A DNA stretch of 64,000 nucleotides, from contig JAURER010000010.1 of the NCBI GenBank assembly GCA_030827315.1, forward strand, positions 1 to 64,000, read 5' to 3'. Position numbers and translations under genes: made by a program. Every line of letters starts with the position of its first letter. Within the stretch, counting starts at the first letter, position 1. Source of the stretch: Gemmatimonadota bacterium. GTDB taxonomy: Bacteria > Gemmatimonadota > Gemmatimonadetes > Longimicrobiales > Gaopeijiaceae. This document shows, piece by piece, positions 6,941 through 15,164 of this stretch. The notes below the pieces were generated by a model. It searched no databases. It was not told where the DNA came from and saw nothing but the letters and a program-made list of their open reading frames with translations.

Positions 6941-8482
6941 ATGAAGAGATCGGGACTCGCGGCGCTCGTCCTCGCGCTGCTGCCCTCGGTGGCCACCGCG
7001 CAGCACGAAGCGCTCGAGGCGGGTGCGCGCACCATCTCACAGGCGGACTTCGCGTGGCGGGTCGGTGTCATGGCGCACGACTCGATGCAGGGCCGCGGCA
7101 CGCCGAGCACCGGACTCGACATGACTGCGGAGTGGATCGCGTCCGAGTTCCGGCGCCTCGGGCTGCGAGGAGGGGCCGAAGGCGGAGGCTTCGTTCAGCG
7201 GTATCCGCTCGAGACCCGCGAGTTGGACACCGACCGGTCGGCGTTCGCGGCGGGTGCCGCGCGACTCGCCTTCGGGGCCGACCTGCTCCCGCTCTTCGGC
7301 AGCGTCGAGGAGGGGGTGGCCGCAGGTGAGATCGCCCTCGTATCGGGGTCGGGCGGCCTGGGTCGAGCGGCGCGGCGTTCCGTGCGCGGACGCCACGCCG
7401 TGCTGGTCCGTGCGGCCGGCACGAACGAAATGGACCGCGCGACGTACCGGCTCGCCGGCGAGCTCCGATCGGCGGGCGCGCTCTCGGTGCTCGTCACGAG
7501 TGACGCCGACGAGGAGGCATGGAATGCGGACGCCGCCCGCGCCCTCCGTCCCTCGGTCACAAAGGGATGGGGAGCGGATGGCGCGCGCGACTCGGGCCGC
7601 AGTGCGGACTTCCGGCCCATGCTTCAGATCCGGACGGCGTCCCTGGAGCGTGCGCTTGCCGGGAGGGGTGTGGACATCCGCGCGCTCGTGGCCCGCGCTC
7701 GCGAAGGCATCGAGGTGCTCGCGGTCACCGACCTCCCTGCGACGCTGATCCAGCGTGCCCGGAAGGGTTCGGCGACGGCGCCGAACGTCATCGGGATCCT
7801 GGACGGAAGCGACCCCGATCTGAGGAACGAGTACGTCGTCTACTCCGGCCACATGGACCATGTGGGCGTGGGAGCGCCCGATGAGTCGGGCGACTCCATC
7901 TACAACGGCGCCGACGACGACGCGTCGGGCACCGCCGCCGTCATCGAGGTGGCGGAGGCCCTGGCCTCGCTCGATGCCGCGCCGCGCCGGTCGATGCTTT
8001 TCGTCATCGTGAGCGGCGAGGAGCAGGGGCTGTGGGGGAGTGAGTGGTTCTCCGAGAATCCTACGCTGCCGCTCTCGGCGATGGTCGCGAACCTGAACGC
8101 CGACATGGTCGGCAGGAACTGGCCGGACACGATCGTGGCCATCGGAAAGGAGCACTCCGACCTGGGGGCGACGCTCGAACGGGTCAACGCCGCGCATCCG
8201 GAGGTGGGCATGACGGCCATCGACGACCTCTGGCCCGAAGAGCGTTTCTACTTCCGTTCGGACCACTTCAACTTCGCGCGAAAGGGCGTTCCGATCCTCT
8301 TCTTCTTCAACGGGACCCACGAAGACTATCATCGGCCGAGTGACGAGCCCGACCGGATCGACGGGGAGAAGGCGGCGCGCATCGCGCAGCTTCTGTACTG
8401 GCTGGGAATCGAGATCGCGAACGCCCCCGAGCGCCCGAAGTGGAATCCGGAGTCCTACGCCCGGATCGTGTCCGAACGATGA
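6941..8482 (+). CDS. Secreted M28 family Zn aminopeptidase
   Basis: A 513-residue metallopeptidase with a Sec signal peptide (1-20, ending VATA-Q). All M28 zinc ligands and the catalytic glutamate are visible: H304 (SGHMDHVG), D325 (NGADDDASG), E360/E361 (SGEEQG), D388 (NADMVG) and H464 (HEDYHRPSD). Residues about 110-285 form an insert in the place usual for a PA-like domain. It should release N-terminal amino acids from peptides in the periplasm or outside. The ATG at 6941 follows AGGAG by 5 bases. The stop overlaps the next gene's start (ATGA), coupling it to leucine dehydrogenase. Confidence 0.9.
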   Translation: MKRSGLAALVLALLPSVATAQHEALEAGARTISQADFAWRVGVMAHDSMQGRGTPSTGLDMTAEWIASEFRRLGLRGGAEGGGFVQRYPLETRELDTDRSAFAAGAARLAFGADLLPLFGSVEEGVAAGEIALVSGSGGLGRAARRSVRGRHAVLVRAAGTNEMDRATYRLAGELRSAGALSVLVTSDADEEAWNADAARALRPSVTKGWGADGARDSGRSADFRPMLQIRTASLERALAGRGVDIRALVARAREGIEVLAVTDLPATLIQRARKGSATAPNVIGILDGSDPDLRNEYVVYSGHMDHVGVGAPDESGDSIYNGADDDASGTAAVIEVAEALASLDAAPRRSMLFVIVSGEEQGLWGSEWFSENPTLPLSAMVANLNADMVGRNWPDTIVAIGKEHSDLGATLERVNAAHPEVGMTAIDDLWPEERFYFRSDHFNFARKGVPILFFFNGTHEDYHRPSDEPDRIDGEKAARIAQLLYWLGIEIANAPERPKWNPESYARIVSER

Positions 8483-9549
8483 GCGCGCCGGGCTTCTTCG
8501 AAGTTCTGGAAGGGTGGGACGGTGTGGGGGTGGTGGTGCGTCACGACCAGCCGACGGGCACCTGGATCTTCATCGCGCTTCACGACGACACGCTCGGGCC
8601 GGCCACGGGCGGATGCAGAATGAAGGTGTACGACCGGCCCGAGGACGGCCTCGCCGATGCGCTCCGCCTGTCGGAGGGGATGACGCACAAGTGGGCTGCG
8701 ATGGACTTCCCGTTCGGTGGGGGTAAGTCTGTCCTCGCCATCCCTCACGCGCTCGAGGGTGCCGAGCGGCGCGGGTTGCTGCACCGTTTCGGCGAGCTCA
8801 TGAACTCGCTCGGCGGTCGATACGGCACCGGAGCGGACCTCGGCACCACGGTCGAGGACATGCAGACGATCGCCGAGGTGTCGGAGTACGTCATCGGCGT
8901 GCACGGGAGGACGGAAGGGCCCATGGATCCGAGCCCGTTCACCGCACTCGGCGTCTTCGAAGGGATCCGCTCGGCGCTGCGGCACCGGTTCGGAAGTGGC
9001 GATTTCGCCGGGCGCTCCGTGCTGGTCGAGGGTGTCGGGGCGGTCGGTGGTCCGCTCGCCGAGCGCCTGGCGGGAGCGGGCGCGACACTGCTCGTGGCGG
9101 ACATCGACACCGAGCGTGCGGCGTCGGTGGCCCGGGCCCTGGGAGGTATGTCCGTGCGCCTGGCCGACGTGCCGTCGACGGAGTGCGACGTCTACGCACC
9201 CTGCGCGGTGGGCGCGACGCTCAATGCCGAAACGATTCCCGAGCTTCGTTGTGCGATCGTGGCCGGAGCCGCGAACAACCAGCTGGCGGCTCCCGAGGAT
9301 GCCACCCGGCTTCTGGAGCGGGGCATTCTCTACGCGCCCGACTACGTCATCAACGGTGGCGGTGCCATGGCGTTCACCTCGATCTATATGGGCGCGGACG
9401 ATCTGGCCGAGGTCGAGCGGCGGGTGCGCTCCATCGGAGAGAGCCTCGACACGATCTTCGCCGAAGCTGCAGAGCGGGGCGCCTCTCCCGTCGTGGGGGC
9501 CCAGGCGCACGTCGCCCGGGTACTCCAGCGCGGACCCCGGCCGCGCTGA
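8479..9549 (+). CDS. Leucine dehydrogenase-like Glu/Leu/Phe/Val dehydrogenase
   Basis: A 356-residue NAD-dependent amino acid dehydrogenase that deaminates branched-chain or aromatic amino acids to 2-keto acids. The N-terminal catalytic domain has the substrate lysines in GMTHKWAA (K71) and GGGKSVL (K83), plus GGCRM and RYGTGADLGTT. The Rossmann domain carries GVGAVGG (185-191). Length matches leucine or phenylalanine dehydrogenases rather than hexameric glutamate dehydrogenase. ATGA overlap with the M28 peptidase indicates translational coupling: the peptidase supplies amino acids and this enzyme oxidises them. Exact substrate preference cannot be read. Confidence 0.88.
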   Translation: MSAPGFFEVLEGWDGVGVVVRHDQPTGTWIFIALHDDTLGPATGGCRMKVYDRPEDGLADALRLSEGMTHKWAAMDFPFGGGKSVLAIPHALEGAERRGLLHRFGELMNSLGGRYGTGADLGTTVEDMQTIAEVSEYVIGVHGRTEGPMDPSPFTALGVFEGIRSALRHRFGSGDFAGRSVLVEGVGAVGGPLAERLAGAGATLLVADIDTERAASVARALGGMSVRLADVPSTECDVYAPCAVGATLNAETIPELRCAIVAGAANNQLAAPEDATRLLERGILYAPDYVINGGGAMAFTSIYMGADDLAEVERRVRSIGESLDTIFAEAAERGASPVVGAQAHVARVLQRGPRPR

Positions 9550-9611
9550 TCAGCGACGCCCCCCGGGGGCGGGCCAGGGCGTGCGGCCGTCGGATCGCGA
9601 GGACGGACGTC

Positions 9612-9848
9612 TCAGTTTGGCGGGCCGTCGTCCACCGGCACCTCCGGGAAGAGGTGCTCGAGGTTCAGGTACCGGAGGATTCGCGCCGTCCGAAGCGGGA
9701 TGGAGCGCCCCCAGACGAGGTCGTCGGGGTTCGTGTGGAGACGCGCCGTGAGAATCAGCGCGAGGATACCGAGGTTGGCCTGCTCCACTCCGGTGAAGTC
9801 GAAGACCACGTGGGTCTTTTCCTGGTACTTCCCGTCGTCGTGTCGCAT
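9612..9848 (-). CDS. Small STAS-like protein
   Basis: A 78-residue protein with the pattern of a compact STAS domain: a beta strand ending in VVFDFTGVEQ, a turn where anti-anti-sigma factors have the phosphorylated DSSG (here NLGILAL), and a C-terminal helix-turn RTARILRYLNLEHLFPEV. The phospho-acceptor serine is replaced, so classical kinase control is unlikely. It is convergent with leucine dehydrogenase and stands alone. The ATG at 9848 has no strong Shine-Dalgarno. Upstream, 9885-9905 is AT-rich (ATTAATA) and could hold a promoter. The STAS assignment is from pattern only. Confidence 0.5.
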   Translation of the reverse strand: MRHDDGKYQEKTHVVFDFTGVEQANLGILALILTARLHTNPDDLVWGRSIPLRTARILRYLNLEHLFPEVPVDDGPPN

Positions 9849-10019
9849 GGCTGCCGCCCTTTTGGTTCTCGGTCACTTCCTTTCGAGGCCAACCTATTAA
9901 TACTTCAAGAGTCATGCCATGTGCGACTCGCGCGATGCTGCGATCGTAGCGATCTGGTGTGCCGCATGCGGGAGGGCGATACTGTGGGGAAGAATTCAAG
10001 GAGGAGGCCGAAAAGCTCG

Positions 10020-10544
10020 ATGCTGCGTGCGGTCGTGATGCTCGCTGCGGGGTGCGTCTGCGTCCCGGCCCTGTCGGCACAAGATTCCGAGCGAGCGGAC
10101 TATTTTCGTGCCGTCGCCGGGCACTTCAACATGCCGGCGCACGAGGTGACGATCCTCGGGGAGTGGCCACTGCCGGCCGACGAGATCCCGGTCGTCCTCT
10201 TCATCGCACGCAGGTCCGGGGTGTCCCCGGAAGCGGTCGTCGCGCTCCGCGAATCAGGACAGAGCTGGGCGGCTCTGACCCGCAGGTACCGGATCACGCC
10301 TGCCGCCCTCCACGTTCCCATCCGTGACGACGCCCCGGCCGGTGGGCTGGCGGGGGCGTACGACCAGTACCGGTCCATACCCGTGGCGCAGTGGGACGGG
10401 CTGGCGCTCTCGGACGCGGAGATCATCGGTCTGGTCAACGTCCGCATCCTCTCCCAGGTGCTTCGGCTCTCCGCCGAGCAGGTCGCCGCGGCTACGGGCT
10501 CCACGGCCACGTACGTCGAGCTCTACGCTCGCCTACGCAGGTGA
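10020..10544 (+). CDS. Secreted hypothetical protein
   Basis: A 174-residue protein with a signal peptide (1-20, cut near LSA-Q). The mature part is helical and carries a motif also seen in other predicted secreted proteins, [20 protein letters not shown] then [10 protein letters not shown], near residues 63-95. I cannot name a domain. A strong Shine-Dalgarno (AAGGAGGAGG, 9998-10007) lies 12 bases before the ATG; earlier in-frame starts exist at 9966 (ATG) and 9984 (GTG). It leads a compact operon, with the deiodinase-like gene starting 11 bases downstream. Confidence 0.65.
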   Translation: MLRAVVMLAAGCVCVPALSAQDSERADYFRAVAGHFNMPAHEVTILGEWPLPADEIPVVLFIARRSGVSPEAVVALRESGQSWAALTRRYRITPAALHVPIRDDAPAGGLAGAYDQYRSIPVAQWDGLALSDAEIIGLVNVRILSQVLRLSAEQVAAATGSTATYVELYARLRR

Positions 10545-10555
10545 GCGGAGACCCC

Positions 10556-11245
10556 GTGCCCCGTCCTTTCCCGTCGTTGCCGCGAGCCGAGTTCACTTCC
10601 CTCTCCTGGGAGGAAAAGCCCGTCGACGAGATGCGCGCCGCGGCGCGTGCCTTTCTCGAGACGATGCGGGGCCGCAGGACGGTGCGTGACTTTTCCGACC
10701 GTGCCGTGCCGCGGGACATCATCGAGAGCTGCTTGCTCGCGGCAGGCACCGCGCCGAACGGCGCGAACCGTCAGCCATGGCGGTTCGTGGTGGTCGGCGA
10801 TCCCGATGTGAAGCGCAGGCTTCGCGAGGAAGCCGAGATCGAGGAGCGCGCGTTCTACGCGGGTAAAGCGCCCCAGGAGTGGCTCGATGCGCTCGCCCAC
10901 CTCGGCACGGACGAGCAGAAGCCGTTCCTGGAGCGAGCGCCGTGGCTCATCGTGATCTTCGCGGAGAGCTACGAAGTCGGCGCGGACGGCTCGAAGGCCA
11001 AGAACTACTACGTCACCGAGTCGGTGGGCATCGCGACCGGGATGCTCATCACCGCGCTGCATCACGCGGGGTTGGTCACGCTCACGCACACGCCTTCGCC
11101 CATGAAGTTCCTCAACACATTGCTGGGCCGACCGGACAATGAGCGTCCCTTCCTGATCCTCGTGACCGGGTACCCGGAAGAGGGCGCGACCGTGCCGAAG
11201 ATCACCAAGAAACCCATCGACGGGATCGCACTTTTCGTCGAGTAG
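10556..11245 (+). CDS. Iodotyrosine deiodinase-like flavoprotein (nitroreductase superfamily)
   Basis: A 229-residue FMN enzyme. The nitroreductase fold is clear: [15 protein letters not shown] (phosphate-binding arginines), [17 protein letters not shown], and [10 protein letters not shown] near the flavin. Beyond the general fold it matches the iodotyrosine deiodinase branch. The substrate-lid triad Glu-Tyr-Lys is present as E97, Y101 and K122, with the same spacing (4 and 21) as in animal and bacterial deiodinases. The C terminus also follows that branch ([24 protein letters not shown]). Those enzymes reductively remove halogen from mono/di-iodotyrosine. GTG start at 10556 with GCGGAG 5 bases upstream. 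It shares an operon with GCS2-CBS and aspartoacylase-like genes. Halotyrosine activity is inferred. Confidence 0.82.
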   Translation: MPRPFPSLPRAEFTSLSWEEKPVDEMRAAARAFLETMRGRRTVRDFSDRAVPRDIIESCLLAAGTAPNGANRQPWRFVVVGDPDVKRRLREEAEIEERAFYAGKAPQEWLDALAHLGTDEQKPFLERAPWLIVIFAESYEVGADGSKAKNYYVTESVGIATGMLITALHHAGLVTLTHTPSPMKFLNTLLGRPDNERPFLILVTGYPEEGATVPKITKKPIDGIALFVE

Positions 11246-11291
11246 CGAGCGCGGACGTCCGTAGCACGCAGCTCGGAAGAGCAGGAGGCAC

Positions 11292-13211
11292 TTGGGCCAG
11301 GACGTATCGGGAGAAGCACGGACGCCCGCCCAGACGCGGAGCTTCACGAAAGCGCTGCTGCGTGACCTCATGGCACTCGAGCGGATGCTCTCGGAGGGCG
11401 CCTTCGAGACCGGAATCCGGCGTATCGGGGCAGAGCAGGAGATGTTCCTGGTCAACGAGGCGTGGAGACCGGCATCGTCCGCGCTCGACGTGCTGGAGCG
11501 ACTCCAGGGGCCCTACACCACCGAGCTCGCGCTCTACAACCTCGAGGCCAACGTCGAGCCGCGCGTTCTGTCGGGAAGCTGCTTCTCGGATCTCGAACAG
11601 CGCGTGTCCGAGCTCGTCCTCGGAGCTCGTGAGGTGGCACGTGGGATCGGCTCGGAGATCGTCCTGACCGGGATCCTCCCGACGCTGTCGAAGTCTGATG
11701 TCACACTCGCGAACATCACGCCGCGAGCCCGGTACTTCGCGCTCAACGAGGCGTTCGCGCATGCGCGCGGGGGCGAGCCCTACAAGGTTCGTATCCAGGG
11801 AAGCGACGAGCTGTACACCGAGCACGTGTCCGTCATGCTCGAGTCCTGCAACACCAGCTTCCAGGTCCACCTCCAGGTGGACCCCGACGAATTCGCGCTC
11901 GTGTACAACATCGCGCAGCTCGTCACCGCACCCGTGATGGCGGCGGCGGTCAACTCTCCGGTGCTCTTCGGGCGCCATCTCTGGGACGAAACGCGGATCG
12001 CGCTCTTCCAGCAGTCGATCGACACACGGCGCGGCTCGGTGCACATGCGTGACATGTCACCACGCGTCCGATTCGGGGAGGCGTGGATCGCACACGGCGT
12101 CACGGACCTGGTGGAGGAAGACATCTCCCGATTCGGCGTGATGCTCACGAGGGAGGTCACCGAGGACCCCATCGCGATGCTCGATCGCGGTGAGGTCCCG
12201 GCGCTTCAGGCGTTCTGCCTCCACAATGGGACGGTCTACCGGTGGAACCGCCCCTGCTACGGCGTGGGTGGAGGAAAGCCACACCTGCGGATCGAGTGCC
12301 GCGTCATACCTTCCGGCCCGACCGTGCTTGACGAGGTCGCCAACGCCGCCTTCTGGATCGGACTCGTCCTGGGAGCGGCGGCGGAATACGGCGACATTCG
12401 GAGCAGGATTGACTTCGCCGACGCCAAGTCGAATTTCCTCGCTGCGGCGCGGAACGGCCTCAGGGCGGGGTTCCGGTGGCTCGATGGTGAAGTGATGAGC
12501 GCCCGGCAGCTCATTCTGACAGAGACCCTGCCCCTGGCGCGCGCCGGACTGAAGCAGGCCGGGGTGGACGCCGTCGACATCGACCGGTATCTCGGCGTCG
12601 TTCAGGGGCGTGTGGAGTCGGGCACGACGGGGTCCCGGTGGATGGTCCGCTCGCTCCAGGGCATGAAGGGCAAGGGTACGCGTTCGGAGCGGCTCGCGGC
12701 GGTGACCGCCGGCGCGGTCGCCCGCGAGCAGTCGGGCGCCCCGTGCCACGAGTGGACGGATGCGGAACTCAGGGAAGCAGGAGGCTGGCGTCTGCCGTAC
12801 GAGAGCATCGAGCAGGTGATGACGACGTCGCTCTTCACGGTCCACGAGGAGGAGCTCGTCGACATGGTGGCCTTCCTCATGGCCAGGCAGCGGATCCGCC
12901 ACGTCCTCGTGGAGGACGAGCAGCACGGACTCGTGGGGATCGTGTCGTACCGGTCGGTGCTGCGGCTCATGGCGGAAGGGTTCGACCCCGCGCGGCAGGA
13001 GGCGCCCCCCGTCCGGGACATCATGGAGCGCAACCCGGTCACCGTGACTCCCGAGACGCCAACGCTCGAAGCCATCGACATCATGAGGCAGCACCAGGTC
13101 TCCGCCCTTCCCGTGGTGAACGAGGGAAAGCTCGTCGGGATCGTGAGCGAGTCGGACTTCATTCCGCTCGCCTATGATCTGCTGGGCGAACGACTGGGAC
13201 GCAGGGGCTGA
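11292..13211 (+). CDS. GCS2-type carboxylate-amine ligase fused to a CBS-domain pair
   Basis: A 639-residue fusion. Residues about 18-400 form a glutamate-cysteine ligase type 2 domain (YbdK/EgtA-like ATP-dependent carboxylate-amine ligase), with IGAEQEMFLV near 45-54, YNLEANVEPR, SFQVHLQVD, and GGGKPHLRIECRV. Residues about 498-636 contain two CBS domains (VMTTSLFTVHEEELVDMVAF; IMERNPVTVTPETPTLEAID), which usually bind adenine nucleotides and regulate activity. The ligase probably joins an amino acid to a carboxylate; its substrate is unknown. The TTG at 11292 is close to AGGAGG (3 bases), a tight spacing; no better start exists before Met27. The next gene overlaps its stop by one base. Confidence 0.85.
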   Translation: MGQDVSGEARTPAQTRSFTKALLRDLMALERMLSEGAFETGIRRIGAEQEMFLVNEAWRPASSALDVLERLQGPYTTELALYNLEANVEPRVLSGSCFSDLEQRVSELVLGAREVARGIGSEIVLTGILPTLSKSDVTLANITPRARYFALNEAFAHARGGEPYKVRIQGSDELYTEHVSVMLESCNTSFQVHLQVDPDEFALVYNIAQLVTAPVMAAAVNSPVLFGRHLWDETRIALFQQSIDTRRGSVHMRDMSPRVRFGEAWIAHGVTDLVEEDISRFGVMLTREVTEDPIAMLDRGEVPALQAFCLHNGTVYRWNRPCYGVGGGKPHLRIECRVIPSGPTVLDEVANAAFWIGLVLGAAAEYGDIRSRIDFADAKSNFLAAARNGLRAGFRWLDGEVMSARQLILTETLPLARAGLKQAGVDAVDIDRYLGVVQGRVESGTTGSRWMVRSLQGMKGKGTRSERLAAVTAGAVAREQSGAPCHEWTDAELREAGGWRLPYESIEQVMTTSLFTVHEEELVDMVAFLMARQRIRHVLVEDEQHGLVGIVSYRSVLRLMAEGFDPARQEAPPVRDIMERNPVTVTPETPTLEAIDIMRQHQVSALPVVNEGKLVGIVSESDFIPLAYDLLGERLGRRG

Positions 13212-14431
13212 TGCCGGGGAGCGGAGTCATCGACGCGGGGCGAGGGACGACGGTGGAGGACAGGGTTCTCGGAGCCCTGGGTGGAGCGCGCCCGGGCCCG
13301 ACGCTGATGTGCGTCGCGGGCGTACACGGAAACGAGCCCGCGGGCGTACACGCCATCCGTCGCGTTCTTCCGGCGCTCCGGGAGCGTGAACCGGAAATGA
13401 CCGGCAGGCTCGTGGCTCTCGCCGGAAACCTCGGTGCGCTGGAGGTGGGCCGCAGGTACGTGGACCGAGACTTGAACCGCGCCTGGACCGGGGCCCGCCT
13501 GTCCTCGCTCCGGTTGCGCCCTCTGTCGGAATCGGTGGCCGAGGACCGCGAGCAACTCGAGCTCCTCGGCGCGATCGAGGAGCTCCTCGGGACGACTACG
13601 GGGGCGGTGTACGCGCTCGATCTCCACACGACGTCCGGGCCCGGGGGCGTCTTCTCGGTCTTCACCGATTCGCTTCCGCAGCGTGACTTCGCGGCGACCT
13701 TCCCCGTGCCGATGATCTTCGGCCTCGAGGAGCTCGTCGACGGCACGCTCCTCAACCTCTTGAGCACGCACGGTATCGTCTCACTCACCCTCGAGGCGGG
13801 CCAGCACGGCGAGCCGGAGGCGATCGACCGGGCCGAGGCTGCGATCTGGATCGCGATCGTGAGCGCGGGGCTCCTGCCCGAGGACAGGGTCCCCGAGGTG
13901 GCCGCGGCGCGCGAGCGGCTTGCGCGTGATTCGGCCCACGTGCCCCGGGCGCTGGAGATGCGCTACAAGTGGGACCTGCGTCCCGAGGACGCCTTCCTGA
14001 TGAAGCCGGGGTATCGGAATTTCCAGCCGGTGGCCCGTGGGGAAGCCGTGGCGACCGATCGAGCGGGAGAAATACTCATGAGGGAGTCGGGCAGGCTGCT
14101 GATGCCGCTCTACCAGGAGCAGGGCGAGGACGGCTTCTTCCTGGTCCGGGAGTTCAGCACCTTCTGGATGGGTGTGTCGAGGTTCCTCCGACAGTCCGGG
14201 GCCTCGGGGCTGGCGTACCTGCTTCCGGGTGTCCGCAGGGTTCCCGGCACGGAGAACGAGGTCGTGGTCGACAAGCGGATCGCCCGCTTCTTTGCACGCC
14301 AGCTCTTCCACCTGCTCGGCTTCAGGCAGCTGGAGGACGCGGGCCACCAGCTCGTCATGCGCCGACGCCGCTTCGACGAGGGACGTTACCGGCGCGGCCT
14401 TCCGCGACCGCGCCGGCTCGGCCAGGACTGA
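13211..14431 (+). CDS. Succinylglutamate desuccinylase/aspartoacylase-family Zn hydrolase
   Basis: A 406-residue zinc amidohydrolase of the M14-like AstE/AspA family. Catalytic residues are complete: zinc ligands H39 and E42 in GVHGNEPAG and H139 in DLHTT, substrate-binding N89-R90 in DRDLNRAW, and general base E195 in LEAGQHGE. The C-terminal half has the expected lipoyl-like barrel (PVARGEAVATDRAGEIL, GRLLMPLYQEQGEDG). It should hydrolyse an N-acyl amino acid. Start and stop overlap the preceding ligase (TGATG), so the two are translationally coupled; perhaps one makes and the other cleaves a related amide bond. Substrate unknown. Confidence 0.87.
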   Translation: MPGSGVIDAGRGTTVEDRVLGALGGARPGPTLMCVAGVHGNEPAGVHAIRRVLPALREREPEMTGRLVALAGNLGALEVGRRYVDRDLNRAWTGARLSSLRLRPLSESVAEDREQLELLGAIEELLGTTTGAVYALDLHTTSGPGGVFSVFTDSLPQRDFAATFPVPMIFGLEELVDGTLLNLLSTHGIVSLTLEAGQHGEPEAIDRAEAAIWIAIVSAGLLPEDRVPEVAAARERLARDSAHVPRALEMRYKWDLRPEDAFLMKPGYRNFQPVARGEAVATDRAGEILMRESGRLLMPLYQEQGEDGFFLVREFSTFWMGVSRFLRQSGASGLAYLLPGVRRVPGTENEVVVDKRIARFFARQLFHLLGFRQLEDAGHQLVMRRRRFDEGRYRRGLPRPRRLGQD

Positions 14432-14447
14432 CGGCGAGGGCGGGGCC

Positions 14448-15119
14448 ATGTGCGGCCGCTACACACTGGCGACATCCGGCCAGGAGCTGGTGGAGATGTT
14501 CGACGCGGGTGCGCTCACCTTCGACTGGTCAGAGCGCTACAACATCGCTCCGGGTCAGCAGGCGCCGGTGGTGGCCGAGGACCGGCGCGGACGGCGCATG
14601 GGGCTCCTGACCTGGGGGCTCGCCCCCGCCTGGATGGACGAGCCGCGATCGGGTATCGTGAACGCACGCGCCGAGTCCGTGGCCACCCGGCCCTCGTTTC
14701 GCGAGGCGTTCCGCCGTCGACGCTGCCTCGTTCCGGCCGACGGTTTCTTCGAGTGGAAGCGCGAGGGCGACGTCAGGACCCCGTGGTGGTTTCATTCCGC
14801 GGGTGGTGGCGTCCTCGCTTTCGCGGGGCTCTGGGAAAGCTGGTCGAGGGAAGGAGCCGAGCCTCGTCACACCTTCACGATCATCACGGCGCAGGCCTCG
14901 GCCGACGTCGCACACGTGCACGACCGCATGCCGGTGCTCGTGCAGGACTCCGACCGCGCTGCCTGGCTTGATCGCGCCTCATCGCCCGACCGGCTCGCGG
15001 CCATCCTCCACGCTCCCCCAGCAGGCAGCCTCGACAGCCACCCGGTGTCACGGCGCGTGAATCGAACCGCCGAGGACGATCCGTCGCTGATCGAGCCGCT
15101 GGATCCGACGGCGACGTGA
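14448..15119 (+). CDS. SRAP-domain protein (YedK/HMCES family)
   Basis: A 223-residue SOS-response-associated peptidase family protein. The invariant MCGRYTL start provides the catalytic Cys2, which links covalently to abasic sites in single-stranded DNA. Other family motifs: RYNIAPGQQAPVV, GLAPAW, NARAESVATRPSFREAF, RCLVPADGFFEWKR, TIITAQASADVAHVHDRMPV. Its role is to shield abasic sites during replication and later be removed. ATG at 14448 is fixed by the need for Cys2. It lies 16 bases after the aspartoacylase-like gene and is probably the last member of that operon. Confidence 0.93.
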   Translation: MCGRYTLATSGQELVEMFDAGALTFDWSERYNIAPGQQAPVVAEDRRGRRMGLLTWGLAPAWMDEPRSGIVNARAESVATRPSFREAFRRRRCLVPADGFFEWKREGDVRTPWWFHSAGGGVLAFAGLWESWSREGAEPRHTFTIITAQASADVAHVHDRMPVLVQDSDRAAWLDRASSPDRLAAILHAPPAGSLDSHPVSRRVNRTAEDDPSLIEPLDPTAT

Positions 15120-15164
15120 GGGTGCGGGGCGAGACGGTCGCGGCTGCGGGCTCGGCCCGGCGGC

